A DNA stretch of 64,000 nt, from the NCBI GenBank assembly GCA_024399545.1, contig JAKSNS010000003.1, positions 1 through 64,000 on the forward strand. Reading direction: 5' to 3'. This document shows, one piece after another, positions 47,801 to 54,808 of this stretch. The DNA comes from Paludibacteraceae bacterium. GTDB lineage: Bacteria > Bacteroidota > Bacteroidia > Bacteroidales > Paludibacteraceae. The notes beneath the pieces were generated by a model. The model ran no database searches and was not told where the DNA came from. It saw only the letters and a program-made list of their open reading frames with translations. Both the position numbers and the translations under genes were made by a program. Position 1 is the first letter of the stretch, and each line of letters starts with the position of its first letter.

Positions 47801-49286
47801 AATTGTACCACTCGTTAGGCGTATGCTCGACAGGTGCGGCCAGATAGTGGCGAGGAATGTAGCCGAGGAATGTCGCGCCTGTGGTGTCGTCAGGGTATGG
47901 CGAAATCCAGAAGCGCAGCCCCTCCGCCTGTGTGGCTGATGCCTCCTGGCGATATACCCACACCGAAAGGGTGTATTTGCCCGCTTGGTCGAACGGCAGG
48001 GACTGTGTGGAGAGATAAGCCCGTGAACCCTCAGTCTGCTGTGCGAGAGACATAGAGCGCAGACCCGTGTGAGCGCGGTCGGTCGTCACTGTGAAAGGGA
48101 ATAAGCGTGTGTTGGCAGAAGGTTTGTTCCACCAACCCTCGTGCCAGCAGTCAGGCAGGGCGTTGGTTGAGAGGAGAGACTCGAAGCCTTGGTCGAACAA
48201 CGCCGTGCTTGCCGTCACGCACTCCGTGCGGCAGGTCAGCGTCGTTGGGTTCATTTCGCTTGAGTCAGCCTGCGAGCAGATGGCACGAATCCTGAACGAA
48301 TAGTCGGTGTTTGGCGTAAGGTCGCTGATTGTGTAAGGGTTTGTGTTGGCTATGATTGTGCGTGTGTCAACGTCGGAAGAAATGTACAGCCTCACCGACT
48401 GTGCGTTTGTCATTGTCCACGAGAATGTGGCCGCTGTCGCCGTCACGTTGGCTATTGCGAAATCCTCTGGGCGGATACATGTCGGTATCGTGTGGATTGT
48501 CACGTCGTCGATGTAAATCGTACGGTCAAGGCCCTGTGGGAACACCACAGCAATCATCGTCGATGGGTTCACCCCAAACTGCGTGGCTGAAGTGTTCATC
48601 CTCACCTCCGTCCACGTCGTCGTGGTCAGCTCACCGATGTACAGAGGTTCGAATGCGCCCTCTATGTCAGCAGGGTCCGTGATAATCCCCACATAGAACG
48701 GCACGTTGGCGCCGAACGTTGAGTTGGCTTTCATCCATACCCCCACCTCAACGTCGTCCGACTGTAGGTTCAGGTCTGGGAACACCATATACGCCGATTC
48801 GGACGCAGTCGTAGTCAGTGCCATGCACTTTCCCGTCCTGCCGCCGTTCGTCCATGCGGCGTTCCTCATGAAAACGCACGATGGCAAGGTCGTGTTGAAA
48901 TCCTCGTCGTATGGTGCGGCTTGCGTTGCGCAAGGCGTGGTGAAACTGAACGTGACAGTCTCCGATATTCCTGACCCAGTCAGGTTGCAAGTAGAACCCA
49001 ACTCCACTACATAAGTCGTGTTTGCGGTCAGACCAGTAATCGTGTAGGACTGCGAAGTCACCACAAGCTCGGAATCCAACTCAAGCACGGTCTCCCCTGC
49101 CGTCAGTTTGAAAAAATAACTCGAAGGCACGTCTCCTGTGGCTGAAAGATCCCATATCAGGGTCGCCGCACTCGTTGAAAGGCTTGACACCGAAAGGTTC
49201 TCCGGTCTCTTGCAAGTTTGTGCGTTTGTGTTGATTGTCAGCGACATAGCGACAATGCAAACAACGAAAAGCAATAAACGTTTCAT
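38871..49286 (-). CDS. Giant T9SS adhesin-like protein 2 (11 FN3/jelly-roll units)
   Basis: A 3,471-residue uninterrupted frame, a paralog of the giant protein at 22710-33107. Signal peptide at the ATG at 49286 (MKRLLLFVVCIVAMSL, ending TNAQ). Eleven units of FN3 (ATLIWDLS ... NTTYVVEL) plus choice-of-anchor-J jelly roll (PYDEDFN, PYTCGFE, PYVTGFEPTDDNALW and so on) cover residues about 25-3020, then six Ig-like repeats (DTICHGGSYVF, GCDSTVEL) and a T9SS type A sorting domain (VVPNPVTTGATAFIYG, YNIRLTTKDGR). Each unit resembles the unit in the same place in the other giant protein more than its own neighbours. Own promoter and terminator; surface adhesion is inferred. Confidence 0.88.
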   Translation of the reverse strand: MKRLLLFVVCIVAMSLTINTNAQTCKRPENLSVSSLSTSAATLIWDLSATGDVPSSYFFKLTAGETVLELDSELVVTSQSYTITGLTANTTYVVELGSTCNLTGSGISETVTFSFTTPCATQAAPYDEDFNTTLPSCVFMRNAAWTNGGRTGKCMALTTTASESAYMVFPDLNLQSDDVEVGVWMKANSTFGANVPFYVGIITDPADIEGAFEPLYIGELTTTTWTEVRMNTSATQFGVNPSTMIAVVFPQGLDRTIYIDDVTIHTIPTCIRPEDFAIANVTATAATFSWTMTNAQSVRLYISSDVDTRTIIANTNPYTISDLTPNTDYSFRIRAICSQADSSEMNPTTLTCRTECVTASTALFDQGFESLLSTNALPDCWHEGWWNKPSANTRLFPFTVTTDRAHTGLRSMSLAQQTEGSRAYLSTQSLPFDQAGKYTLSVWVYRQEASATQAEGLRFWISPYPDDTTGATFLGYIPRHYLAAPVEHTPNEWYNYEFIINTTGDKFVIVEGVSENGAPIYFDDLRVRLTPSCFRVSNVQFGTPTHNSIGMTWTPGMNEQQWIVSYSLNDGAFITDTVNSPSFTIQGLASATTYAVEGTITSMCGENDLSDPVAFNTYFVTTCQPLAVFPYTCGFETEELSTAANPLPLCWSRYNDASGSNNIYPQASTSAEYSHTGNGFLRFMPITSTSADYGEHQVAVLPRLNVTAYPINTLRLVLYAQATTINPAPMIVAGVMSDPTDFATFVATDSFFVGTTDYMRYETQFTNYTGNGEYIAFYSRRVQTQFLSLNVDDIKLEPIPACPDLDGSGTIISDVTDHSVTVTVSDLTATTWSYAYGVAGTPLAACTTVDTITGTAFILNNLQPNTSYVIYARRRCGDQFGSWSDAVTFRTACGAFTVPFSDDFESQPAGELAGCYYVVAENQYLAVFNETGGTYNHTPGGSKGLSSSHDAHTPSAATLSQNMTVAVYLHLESGHNYEISMYAKTRSYDNNYRLSFVNGMNSSNLNVISTSNVNSTSWNRFNAYLTPMTTGDYYFGVMTSSATGELYAPYLDDIAITEVSCIPPTSTTVTQLTPTSATISFTSQNTMWDVAVSTSNVSAGSGFGNIYRDTINATSFTVNNLTPNTTYYYTIRTICGTNNASNWMTTESFHTRCTTVNVPYIENFENASSVSCWLPLNGKGNVSHETSAHNTGSASMRVEAASAVSPEFDVTSFVPYMLTGWAYANNDSTSFSIGVISDPDDASSFQSLTDVAITQANTWTEFTVYFNQLSDPEYEDYLNARHLVIATGNSIIYVDDLNMITAPTCNRPTNGVISSVSDNSVTADWTESGGATQWQLYAMKDDGTVTSQIVTTHPYTLTGLSSSANHSLFVRSICAEGDTSIAYKIGDFYTECSYIIAPYTETFEGFPADIIPTCWDNSLSDHTITYTNHPHYLWGVYQANGNKSIRMYDAQSSTGDAIIVTPEIVLTAGSKYDFRYDYCHQSSTGDLVVGIRRHRQVSFTTIAVHQSNGMTDGATPSEFITNSYGLQAYSGDTVQFMFYGQTHYGTGSTWIDNVRVRQLSDCDEPTAISVQDVTESSIFIAFSDTAVSHNAWQYAVVLHGHNVSEATPVDVTTKMFNIDNLRQATNYDIYVRAVCSPGDYSTWISVTQKTAALPAELPYITDFSDDVQNNAWKQLGNGANKFVFGSDPNATFANGTHAMYVSNSGTTYGYNIGSSSITGIARLFDFDETTYSIEFDWKCPGGYYSFDFARFYLAPAYTDLLTTYSTSQVYQYYTWPDNLIPLDGDTYHSMVEGGAQHVSEIIDMSGRAGEYYLVFVWVNDGSNGGGEPLSVGNLSVSELTCEPVVNLAVDEASISQNRITATFNNPNVGSDIRWAVSTSSLITDSVASGVTQGEMVTVSGLTPSTRYNLFVRAECSALDRSPWVSVPFQTECAAISSFPFTESFEDLTFPPVCWTNTTLTSVTTTAGVVDGRWVQENRNTHSGSKSAGFEGTQNTSALLSTPAFALDPNREYHVTFWLMQSGSSWNDDEVNVYVGTDPTSKTGATRLAHYIVYNSSRTNNSLMYFDLDLPAGLSGDYYVMFEAIDVSNGYIYLDDVTVDIYPPCRNLTTQPTVVATTSTTAQLTIPIGVRTAIKYGIAPYSASAQPSQIFATQTTTTGDVTFTGLTPGTTYSVYARGYCADGDSTSWTAPVTVTTKIDDCFAPENIHVEGSVSDQAATIVWNNVPNANAYQCILTGGTTNDTLAVTLAEVAYTGLTPMTDYTLMVRGFCGMNDTTAWSTFTFRTLSTPATLPYVTGFEPTDDNALWQAYQSGYQNNFIIGRDAEAHSSGARGLYISSDGRSYSQSVPSNPTPQYGVNLYGVTYYSRTIHFPAAGNYEVSFDWKCDPTSGTTYEAYGRAFVAPATATLPVDNEIYLRNLPEGSYPIGANMDNSSTWQRTSSIITIDEPQYMNLVFMWIAININGYCSPDQATNTPLAIDNVAVNEVTCLPVNSLVALSVYDTTATIMISHPDPVDVEYALMTEYSLDSLDVTTLSTTSLRDTLLLTGLTPTTDYYIVARQRCNAIDSSSWRLLSFRTTATPAPLPYVCDFEDDDENANWLYTQAQPNYFVIGSGTSFGGTNSLYITNDGSTYNYDNTELSFAYAHRIISLPAGLYEYSYDWQCNGERKDDGARVFLLPADALLFENSWLYGLSYTSVPKNAIALDTAFLYGTTAYNTLSGSFTITEEKLYNIVIAWRSGTSMGSNPPFSIDNIHIAQVTCLPPTVSLIDETLGENSASFAVTNPNENASLVYALSTTDDVEDALYYDTIAYSAQDTIMLTGLNASSTYYIFVRSLCDEDDISFWTPLRFKTLCGVVTQFPYTEGFENLNTTNGYVKNAASAFCWSSINAASAKPYYNVTSAQHAEGENSLRLAASSTAALYMLLPEMSDLNNLYVTFKSMYDNTAAGAGTVALGYLTDDEDGSTFVTVLNVPRTTSWADQSVIFTDIPSGARMAFRYDGATAPSYYAFIDEVRVSQLVAGDVYHDTICNNANYMSHGFSITNANIALGDNTFNRIAQGVSDTLIIAHVYRLDNIVVSTVDTICQGEAYTRGMWNIPRPSTRTYRNTFRGASVCGCDSTVELQLTVIPVVNVIVDTICHGGSYVFRDTTITDPGKYTRSYLNSYGCTCTDTLYLMELPDSLFDVATVCQNNLPYVWRGQNINTAGRHVQQITGPRGCAQTAVLDLTVVATDSIVNLTICQGGSALVVDTLITTAGTYTLNRLDPVGGCVINYHITATVVPAVPVVVYDYACEGHPYTGNGIMNLPVTADTMVTVTTRTIDAQCDSITNVNIHFVPTVYKDVYDTIVKGEVYRFDNTDITEPGVYTATLHTVEYSCDSIVTLYLTVLGTSVDNVLDISIDVVPNPVTTGATAFIYGDFTEVAKVEVINSLGQTVQTFTPTSYPIEVSGISAAGLYNIRLTTKDGRQYVRKLIVK

Positions 49287-49312
49287 AATGGACAATAAGA
49301 TAATATTTCGGT

Positions 49313-49345
49313 GCAAAGATACAAAAAAATCCACAAAAATACAAA
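49313..49345 (-). promoter_or_regulatory. Promoter of giant gene 2
   Basis: Minus strand: TTTG at 49345-49342, 20 bases, TATCTTTGC at 49321-49313. Leader of about 20 bases to the ATG at 49286. Confidence 0.7.
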
Positions 49346-49603
49346 TATTACGGGAATAAGAGCCAACCATACACAATTTTATGCCAAATTTTATTTTAAC
49401 CATCTATCAATCAACACTGTTTCAGGTTTTTGGTGTTAAATAAACTTAAACGGGTGCATTTTGTTGTTTTGGGGGTTAGGAAGGGGTTGTTAGTCCGTAC
49501 ATCCTTCGGTGCTGCTCCGTTGGAGGTGCGTTTTTTTTGGCTTTTTTCCGATAGCCGTTTGACATTGGATTTGGGGATGTGGCGTTAAGATTTATTAGCC
49601 AAC

Positions 49604-49735
49604 TAACTCAATTAACTCAATTAACTCAATTAATTTTGGATATACCCTACCGATTTTGTAATAGATGAACGGGTAACACATTATATGTAATTAAATATAT
49701 ATACATAAATCTTTTTGTCTGCTTGTGCATGAAAT
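49604..49735. repeat. Tandem TAACTCAAT repeats and A/T-rich tract
   Basis: TAACTCAAT occurs three times in tandem at 49604-49630 (9-base period). It is followed by ATACCCTACC and an A/T-rich tract with ACACATTATAT and AAATATATATAC, which also appear in the same order inside the repeat at 15294-15369. No gene is seen in 49346-49839. Confidence 0.5.
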
Positions 49736-49782
49736 GTTAAAAGGTGATTTGAGTGGGTAAGTTTGTCCGGCTAACATTCCAT

Positions 49783-49820
49783 AAAAAAAGAGGGTGTATC
49801 ACCCATTGTGACACACCCTC
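49783..49820 (-). terminator. Terminator of the 1,611-aa adhesin gene
   Basis: Minus-strand stem GAGGGTGTGTCAC / GTGATACACCCTC (plus-strand arms 49790-49802 and 49808-49820) followed by seven T. It lies 19 bases after the stop codon. Confidence 0.85.
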
Positions 49821-49839
49821 AAAATAACCTTATAATATA

Positions 49840-52800
49840 TTACTTAACAACAACACGGATAGTATTGTCATGGTCAATACGTATGAAATAAACACCGGCG
49901 GCATTAACTGCGATACGCTCGATTTCAGATGCTTTATTGATGTTCTTCACAAGACGGCCAGTAATGTCATAGAGGGCAACGTTGTGGCTTTCAACGCCAG
50001 ATACGATAACATTCATACCCTCAGTGTAAGCAACATAGTCAACTGTCTCAACATCCTCGACGGCAGACATAGGCAGGAACTCAGCTTCGACAGTAACGTC
50101 CTCTGTTACAGTGAATGTAAGTGTAGCGTCGGTATATTCAGTACCATTCATTGTCCACTTGACGAACTCATAGCCATCAGCGGCAGTTGCAACGAGAGTT
50201 ACCTGATCGCCATAGTTGTAAATGCCGTCACCGGTAACAGTACCATTGCCTGTGATGTCAACCGTAACGTTAACCTTGATAGTGTCGAAGTAAGCAACAA
50301 GGTTGAGGTCTTCGATAGCAATGATTGTGCGAACAGCGTCTGTGTTGCCATCACTCCAGTTGCTGAATACGAAGCCTTCGTTAGCTGTAGCCGAGATAGT
50401 AACTGTATCAAGGGCAGCATAGTGGCCTGAACCTGTCACAGTACCCATATCCTCGTTGTCAGAAGTGATGACAAAGTCAACGAATGATGGTGCGAAGATT
50501 GCGGTGATGGTGTCATTCTTAGCAGCAACGGTGTAAGTGGTTGTTGCGTTGTTGTCACCATTTGACCACTGGTAGAATACATAGCCATCGTTTGGTGTGG
50601 CAGTGATTTCAACCTGTGCACCAAGGAATGTAGAGTCAGTAGAACCAGTAACTGTACCGTATGCGTCGTTGTTTGCTACTACTGCAAGTTTAGCGTCAGC
50701 GGTGAGTGCGATATTATCGAGATGCAATCTGTAGTCATCGTTGTCTTCAGGAGAACCTACGGCAAAGATGATTCTATAAATACCGTCATAGTCAGAGAGG
50801 TCGAGAGTCCAAATAGAAGGAGTACCGCTGATGTCGTTACGGAGACTATAATCACCTCTTCCGACAGTATCGTTGGTCCATGATGCAAGCATTTCGTATG
50901 ATGTCATCTCAGGATTAGCAAGCATTACATAGAAGTAGTCATCATAGTTCATTACATCTAATGCTGGGTCAGATGAATTCCATTCGCTCTTGAAGAGGTC
51001 GAACGAGAGACGCAAGCTGTCGCTGCCATGCATTACGATTGCAGGAGTGGCCAACATACGATACAAACCTTCTCCAAAGATATCTATAGATGCAGTGTAA
51101 TTTGGATCAAAGATATCATTTGCACACCAATCATAGTAATAGGATGTGGTCACAATAGTCGGAGTCTCGAAATTGCCGTCTTCAAGCAGGGAGTCAATAT
51201 GGTTATTGGTCAGGTACTGTGTCAATTCCGAAGGCATGAGGAAAGCAGGAGCGACATCCTGGAAGTCCTGGAAATAAGGTGCAGCCATAGCGGTTGTGAA
51301 CTGGCAAGCAGCAGATGCATCAGCCATGTCACCATTACCGCAGTCGCCTACGATGTATGCATAGTAGGTTGTATATGGCTGAAGGCTTACAAGGTTGACA
51401 GAATCTTCAGCGACAGAAACAGCAGTTACGATGTGCGACATTGCGGCAGAATCGAGAGCGTCAGCATCGATAGCAGCGTCAGCAACGATTACGTTGTAAG
51501 AACCAGCGTTTGTAGCTGTCCACGAAAGTTTTGCGGTAACGTCAGTCACGTCAGAAGCAACAACGTCTGTAACCTTCTTGCAAGTAGGAGCAAGGTCGAT
51601 TGTCACATCGTCGATGATTGAACCCCAATACTGGTTTGTCCAATTTGATGGATGATACCATACAGGCACACGCATGATTGCGATACGGCCCTGAGCACCT
51701 GTGTATTCGTCGAACATTGTTTCGGCGAGCTGATATACACCGCTTTCGTCAGCGTGGAAACGTGCAACTGGAGTGAATGTGGTTCTGTCGGCAATGTCAG
51801 TGATTACACCGACAACGAGAGTATCGAAATACAATGGACTGTTGGCACCGGCAGAAGCAACAGGACAAGTGAACCAGAACTTCAGACGGAGATCCTGAAC
51901 GTTGTTCGTGGTCTGAGGGAGAACCATGATTGAAGTGTCGTTAGCACCGTTGTAAGCACCGTACTGGTTGCCATAGTTGAAGAGCATTGAGCCTGTACGA
52001 GCCTCGTAACTGCCAGACTTGGTTGCCGACACAACCATCTGACCACTACCTGTGGAGTATGCGTCTGGGTTGAAAACGATGAAGTCCCAGCATGGTACAT
52101 AGCGGACTTTGTCTTCAAGACCCTCGAAGCCCTGGAAGTAAGTGTCGGTCTTTGTGATAGTGATATCCTCGCAAGGAGTGCGGAACGATACAGGAGCAGC
52201 CCATGCGCCATTCTCAGCACCACAGATACCGCGAACGTAAGCGTAATAGACAACTGTAGGAACAAGGCTTGTTACCACGGCTGTATTGGTAGTGATTGTG
52301 CTGTTGTCGTAAACGATGAGGCTGTCAGGAACTGTTGCAAGAGTGTCAGGGTTGATTTCTTCGGTTGTCAGTACGACCTGATAGTTTGCAGCACCTGTTG
52401 CATCCCAGTCGAGAGATACCTGATGTGGCAGGACATCTGTTGCAACGAGGTGACGTACTTGTGCACATGCAGGGATTGCGCGTACTGTGAAGTTATCGAC
52501 ATACATGGCAAGACCACCCTCTGAGAGGTGACGTACCGTGATGTTGTTCAATCCTGCCTTTGGCAATACAACTGAATAGGTGTACCAGTCATCGTGGTTC
52601 TCAGTACCTACTGAACCAGGGTTAGTGATGTTGTGAGGTATAAATAATGTGTCAAAGCCATCACCTGCGGCGTTGTCTGTGATTACATATACACCATCGT
52701 TAACCAGATTAGGGTATGCATCGTTTGTACGGTAAGCAGAGATTGCGAACTCGTAAGCATTAGCTGTAGGGATGTTGAACTCTGGCAATGTGACTACAAC

Positions 52801-54675
52801 AACCTCGCCTGAATCACCATAGTGGTCAAACTTGAGTTGTTTTGTACGGTTGGTGCCATTGCGAGAGCCTTCGATTTTGGCAACGGCGGTGGCAGTTCCT
52901 TCGGTATGAACGTTAGTCCAGCATGGTTTATCAAAATCCTCAGTGCCTTCAAATTCCTCAAAGTCCTCAATCCATGGTAAATTGGTGATAGCATCGCATC
53001 CGCTCTCGAATGCTACTGGAGTAGTACTGATTTCACTGGTATCTGCGCCGAAGCACTGAACGTACATGACGTATCTTGTTGCTGGCTCAGTGACGATTGT
53101 TGCAGGGTTTGTGCTGACAACTGTATCCACAAGCCACTCAGTGTAAGTGTCAGGGTTAGTAACCTCTGAAGCGGCAAGCATCACGCGGGCATTGTTTGAA
53201 CCAGTCCACGAAGCCACCATAGACCTTTGCTGGATGTTGTTCACTGCAAGGTCAGTTGGGGTCGCGGTCTGTTTGCACTTCTTAACCTCAAGGTTGTCGA
53301 TGTAGAACGAAGCATATTTAGGTGCTGCTCCCGAAATAGGACAAACGGCTAAGAGCATGATGTAGTTGCCGTTGTTTGTGCAAGAGGCAAATGAGGCATC
53401 TGCCAAAGAATACTCATCAGATGTGGAGACTATGGTATCAACAATCTGGAAATTGCGAGGTTGTGCAGGGTCTGTCAGGACAGCCACAAACAATGAGTCT
53501 CCGTAAGAAGTAGAATTGTTACACTTGCGGATACGCATGGTCGCATGGTAATTCGTGATGTTACCTTCTGCGAACGTCAGTTCTGGAAGAATTGCGTATG
53601 CCGAATCGTAGTTTGCAGTTCTGGAGATATAAGCCTGGATTTTCAAGCTGTTGTTTCCATCGAAAGCGTCATACGAAGAGTTATAGACCTGTGGTATTCT
53701 ATCGTTGCCTGCAGGAGTGGTAAAGTTACCTGCATACCAGCAGTTGGAGTTGTTCAGGTTGCCTTCACCATCTACGAAGCCTTCGCTTGCCTCAAAGCCG
53801 ATAAGACCGAGTTGCTCAGGAGTTACGGCAGCACAGAGAGTCTTGAATGCCACTGATACAGCCTTACTCTGGTCTGTTGGAGAGCAGTAAGAACGGATGT
53901 AGAACTTGTAATTAGTGTTAGGTGTGAGGTTATCAACGAGAACGTTGTTCATAGACCAAAGTTCCGCGGTTGACCAATCTGGAGTTGCAGTTGCAGGGAT
54001 GCAGAGATACTCCCAGGAAGTCTCGTTGTGGTCGCTTGCCGTCCATGAGAAGTAAGCCTCATCGACAGTGATGTCGCTTACCTGCAAATTAGTTGGAGGG
54101 AAGCAGGTTGGCTCAGGACCAACCTCTACGTCGTCAACGAAGATTGCGCCATTGCCATAGTTGGCAGTTGCCCAGAATTGGATGATGGCTGTGTTACCAA
54201 GATAAGAGTTCAGGTTGATAGTTGCCTCGGTGAACTCACCTGGGTCAGACTGGCTGCTACCTGAACCTTTGGCGTATGTGGCAAGGTCAGTGAACGTAGT
54301 ACCGTTGTCGGTAGAGATTTTAACCTTGAAGTCACCGCAAGATGCGTTGTGCGCATACTTGAACACTAACTGGCAAGATCCGCCAGCTGCCGGCAGTGTG
54401 ATGGCTGGCGTGTTGATGCAAGCCACACCTGACTGTACTCCCCAGTTGTACATACGGATCATCTGGTTGCCACCATAAGAATAGACACCCCACACATAAC
54501 CACTGGTGAGAGATGTCGATGTCGTTGACGCCGAGTTGTCCCAACCGGTAGGAGGTGTGCCGGTTGCCATTCCCTCGAAGTCCTCGAAATAAGGTGTCGT
54601 CAGCTGCGCCTGCGCCAACAAAGGCAAGCATAACGCAAACATCATAACGAAGCACTTAAATAACAATTTCTTCAT
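49840..54675 (-). CDS. T9SS adhesin-like protein 3 with InlB-like repeats
   Basis: A 1,611-residue secreted protein. The signal peptide (MKKLLFKCFVMMFALCLPLL, then AQAQ) fixes the ATG at 54675. Five FN3/choice-of-anchor-J units occupy about residues 25-1320 (PYFEDFEGM, PWIEDFEEF, PYFQDFQDV; strand motif AIFVDDVEV). Residues about 1328-1540 hold three InlB B-repeat-like modules (GTVTGS, VEITATPNDGYVFYQWS; GTVTGSGHY; GTVTGDGIYNYGD). A T9SS type A sorting domain ends the protein (VALYDITGRLVKN, AAGVYFIRIDHD). It belongs to the same adhesin class as the two giant proteins upstream but is less similar. Its -7 box (TAACTTCGC, 54748-54740) is imperfect. Confidence 0.87.
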   Translation of the reverse strand: MKKLLFKCFVMMFALCLPLLAQAQLTTPYFEDFEGMATGTPPTGWDNSASTTSTSLTSGYVWGVYSYGGNQMIRMYNWGVQSGVACINTPAITLPAAGGSCQLVFKYAHNASCGDFKVKISTDNGTTFTDLATYAKGSGSSQSDPGEFTEATINLNSYLGNTAIIQFWATANYGNGAIFVDDVEVGPEPTCFPPTNLQVSDITVDEAYFSWTASDHNETSWEYLCIPATATPDWSTAELWSMNNVLVDNLTPNTNYKFYIRSYCSPTDQSKAVSVAFKTLCAAVTPEQLGLIGFEASEGFVDGEGNLNNSNCWYAGNFTTPAGNDRIPQVYNSSYDAFDGNNSLKIQAYISRTANYDSAYAILPELTFAEGNITNYHATMRIRKCNNSTSYGDSLFVAVLTDPAQPRNFQIVDTIVSTSDEYSLADASFASCTNNGNYIMLLAVCPISGAAPKYASFYIDNLEVKKCKQTATPTDLAVNNIQQRSMVASWTGSNNARVMLAASEVTNPDTYTEWLVDTVVSTNPATIVTEPATRYVMYVQCFGADTSEISTTPVAFESGCDAITNLPWIEDFEEFEGTEDFDKPCWTNVHTEGTATAVAKIEGSRNGTNRTKQLKFDHYGDSGEVVVVTLPEFNIPTANAYEFAISAYRTNDAYPNLVNDGVYVITDNAAGDGFDTLFIPHNITNPGSVGTENHDDWYTYSVVLPKAGLNNITVRHLSEGGLAMYVDNFTVRAIPACAQVRHLVATDVLPHQVSLDWDATGAANYQVVLTTEEINPDTLATVPDSLIVYDNSTITTNTAVVTSLVPTVVYYAYVRGICGAENGAWAAPVSFRTPCEDITITKTDTYFQGFEGLEDKVRYVPCWDFIVFNPDAYSTGSGQMVVSATKSGSYEARTGSMLFNYGNQYGAYNGANDTSIMVLPQTTNNVQDLRLKFWFTCPVASAGANSPLYFDTLVVGVITDIADRTTFTPVARFHADESGVYQLAETMFDEYTGAQGRIAIMRVPVWYHPSNWTNQYWGSIIDDVTIDLAPTCKKVTDVVASDVTDVTAKLSWTATNAGSYNVIVADAAIDADALDSAAMSHIVTAVSVAEDSVNLVSLQPYTTYYAYIVGDCGNGDMADASAACQFTTAMAAPYFQDFQDVAPAFLMPSELTQYLTNNHIDSLLEDGNFETPTIVTTSYYYDWCANDIFDPNYTASIDIFGEGLYRMLATPAIVMHGSDSLRLSFDLFKSEWNSSDPALDVMNYDDYFYVMLANPEMTSYEMLASWTNDTVGRGDYSLRNDISGTPSIWTLDLSDYDGIYRIIFAVGSPEDNDDYRLHLDNIALTADAKLAVVANNDAYGTVTGSTDSTFLGAQVEITATPNDGYVFYQWSNGDNNATTTYTVAAKNDTITAIFAPSFVDFVITSDNEDMGTVTGSGHYAALDTVTISATANEGFVFSNWSDGNTDAVRTIIAIEDLNLVAYFDTIKVNVTVDITGNGTVTGDGIYNYGDQVTLVATAADGYEFVKWTMNGTEYTDATLTFTVTEDVTVEAEFLPMSAVEDVETVDYVAYTEGMNVIVSGVESHNVALYDITGRLVKNINKASEIERIAVNAAGVYFIRIDHDNTIRVVVK

Positions 54676-54808
54676 AATGAAAGTTTTAAAGTGAATAATA
54701 TGTTAATTGTATAACGTTCGAAACGGAAGATTTCAGGGTGCGAAGTTACGACTTTTTTCGCAAATATCCAAGCGTTTTTCGAATAAAATTAAAAAACCAT
54801 CGAGAAAA

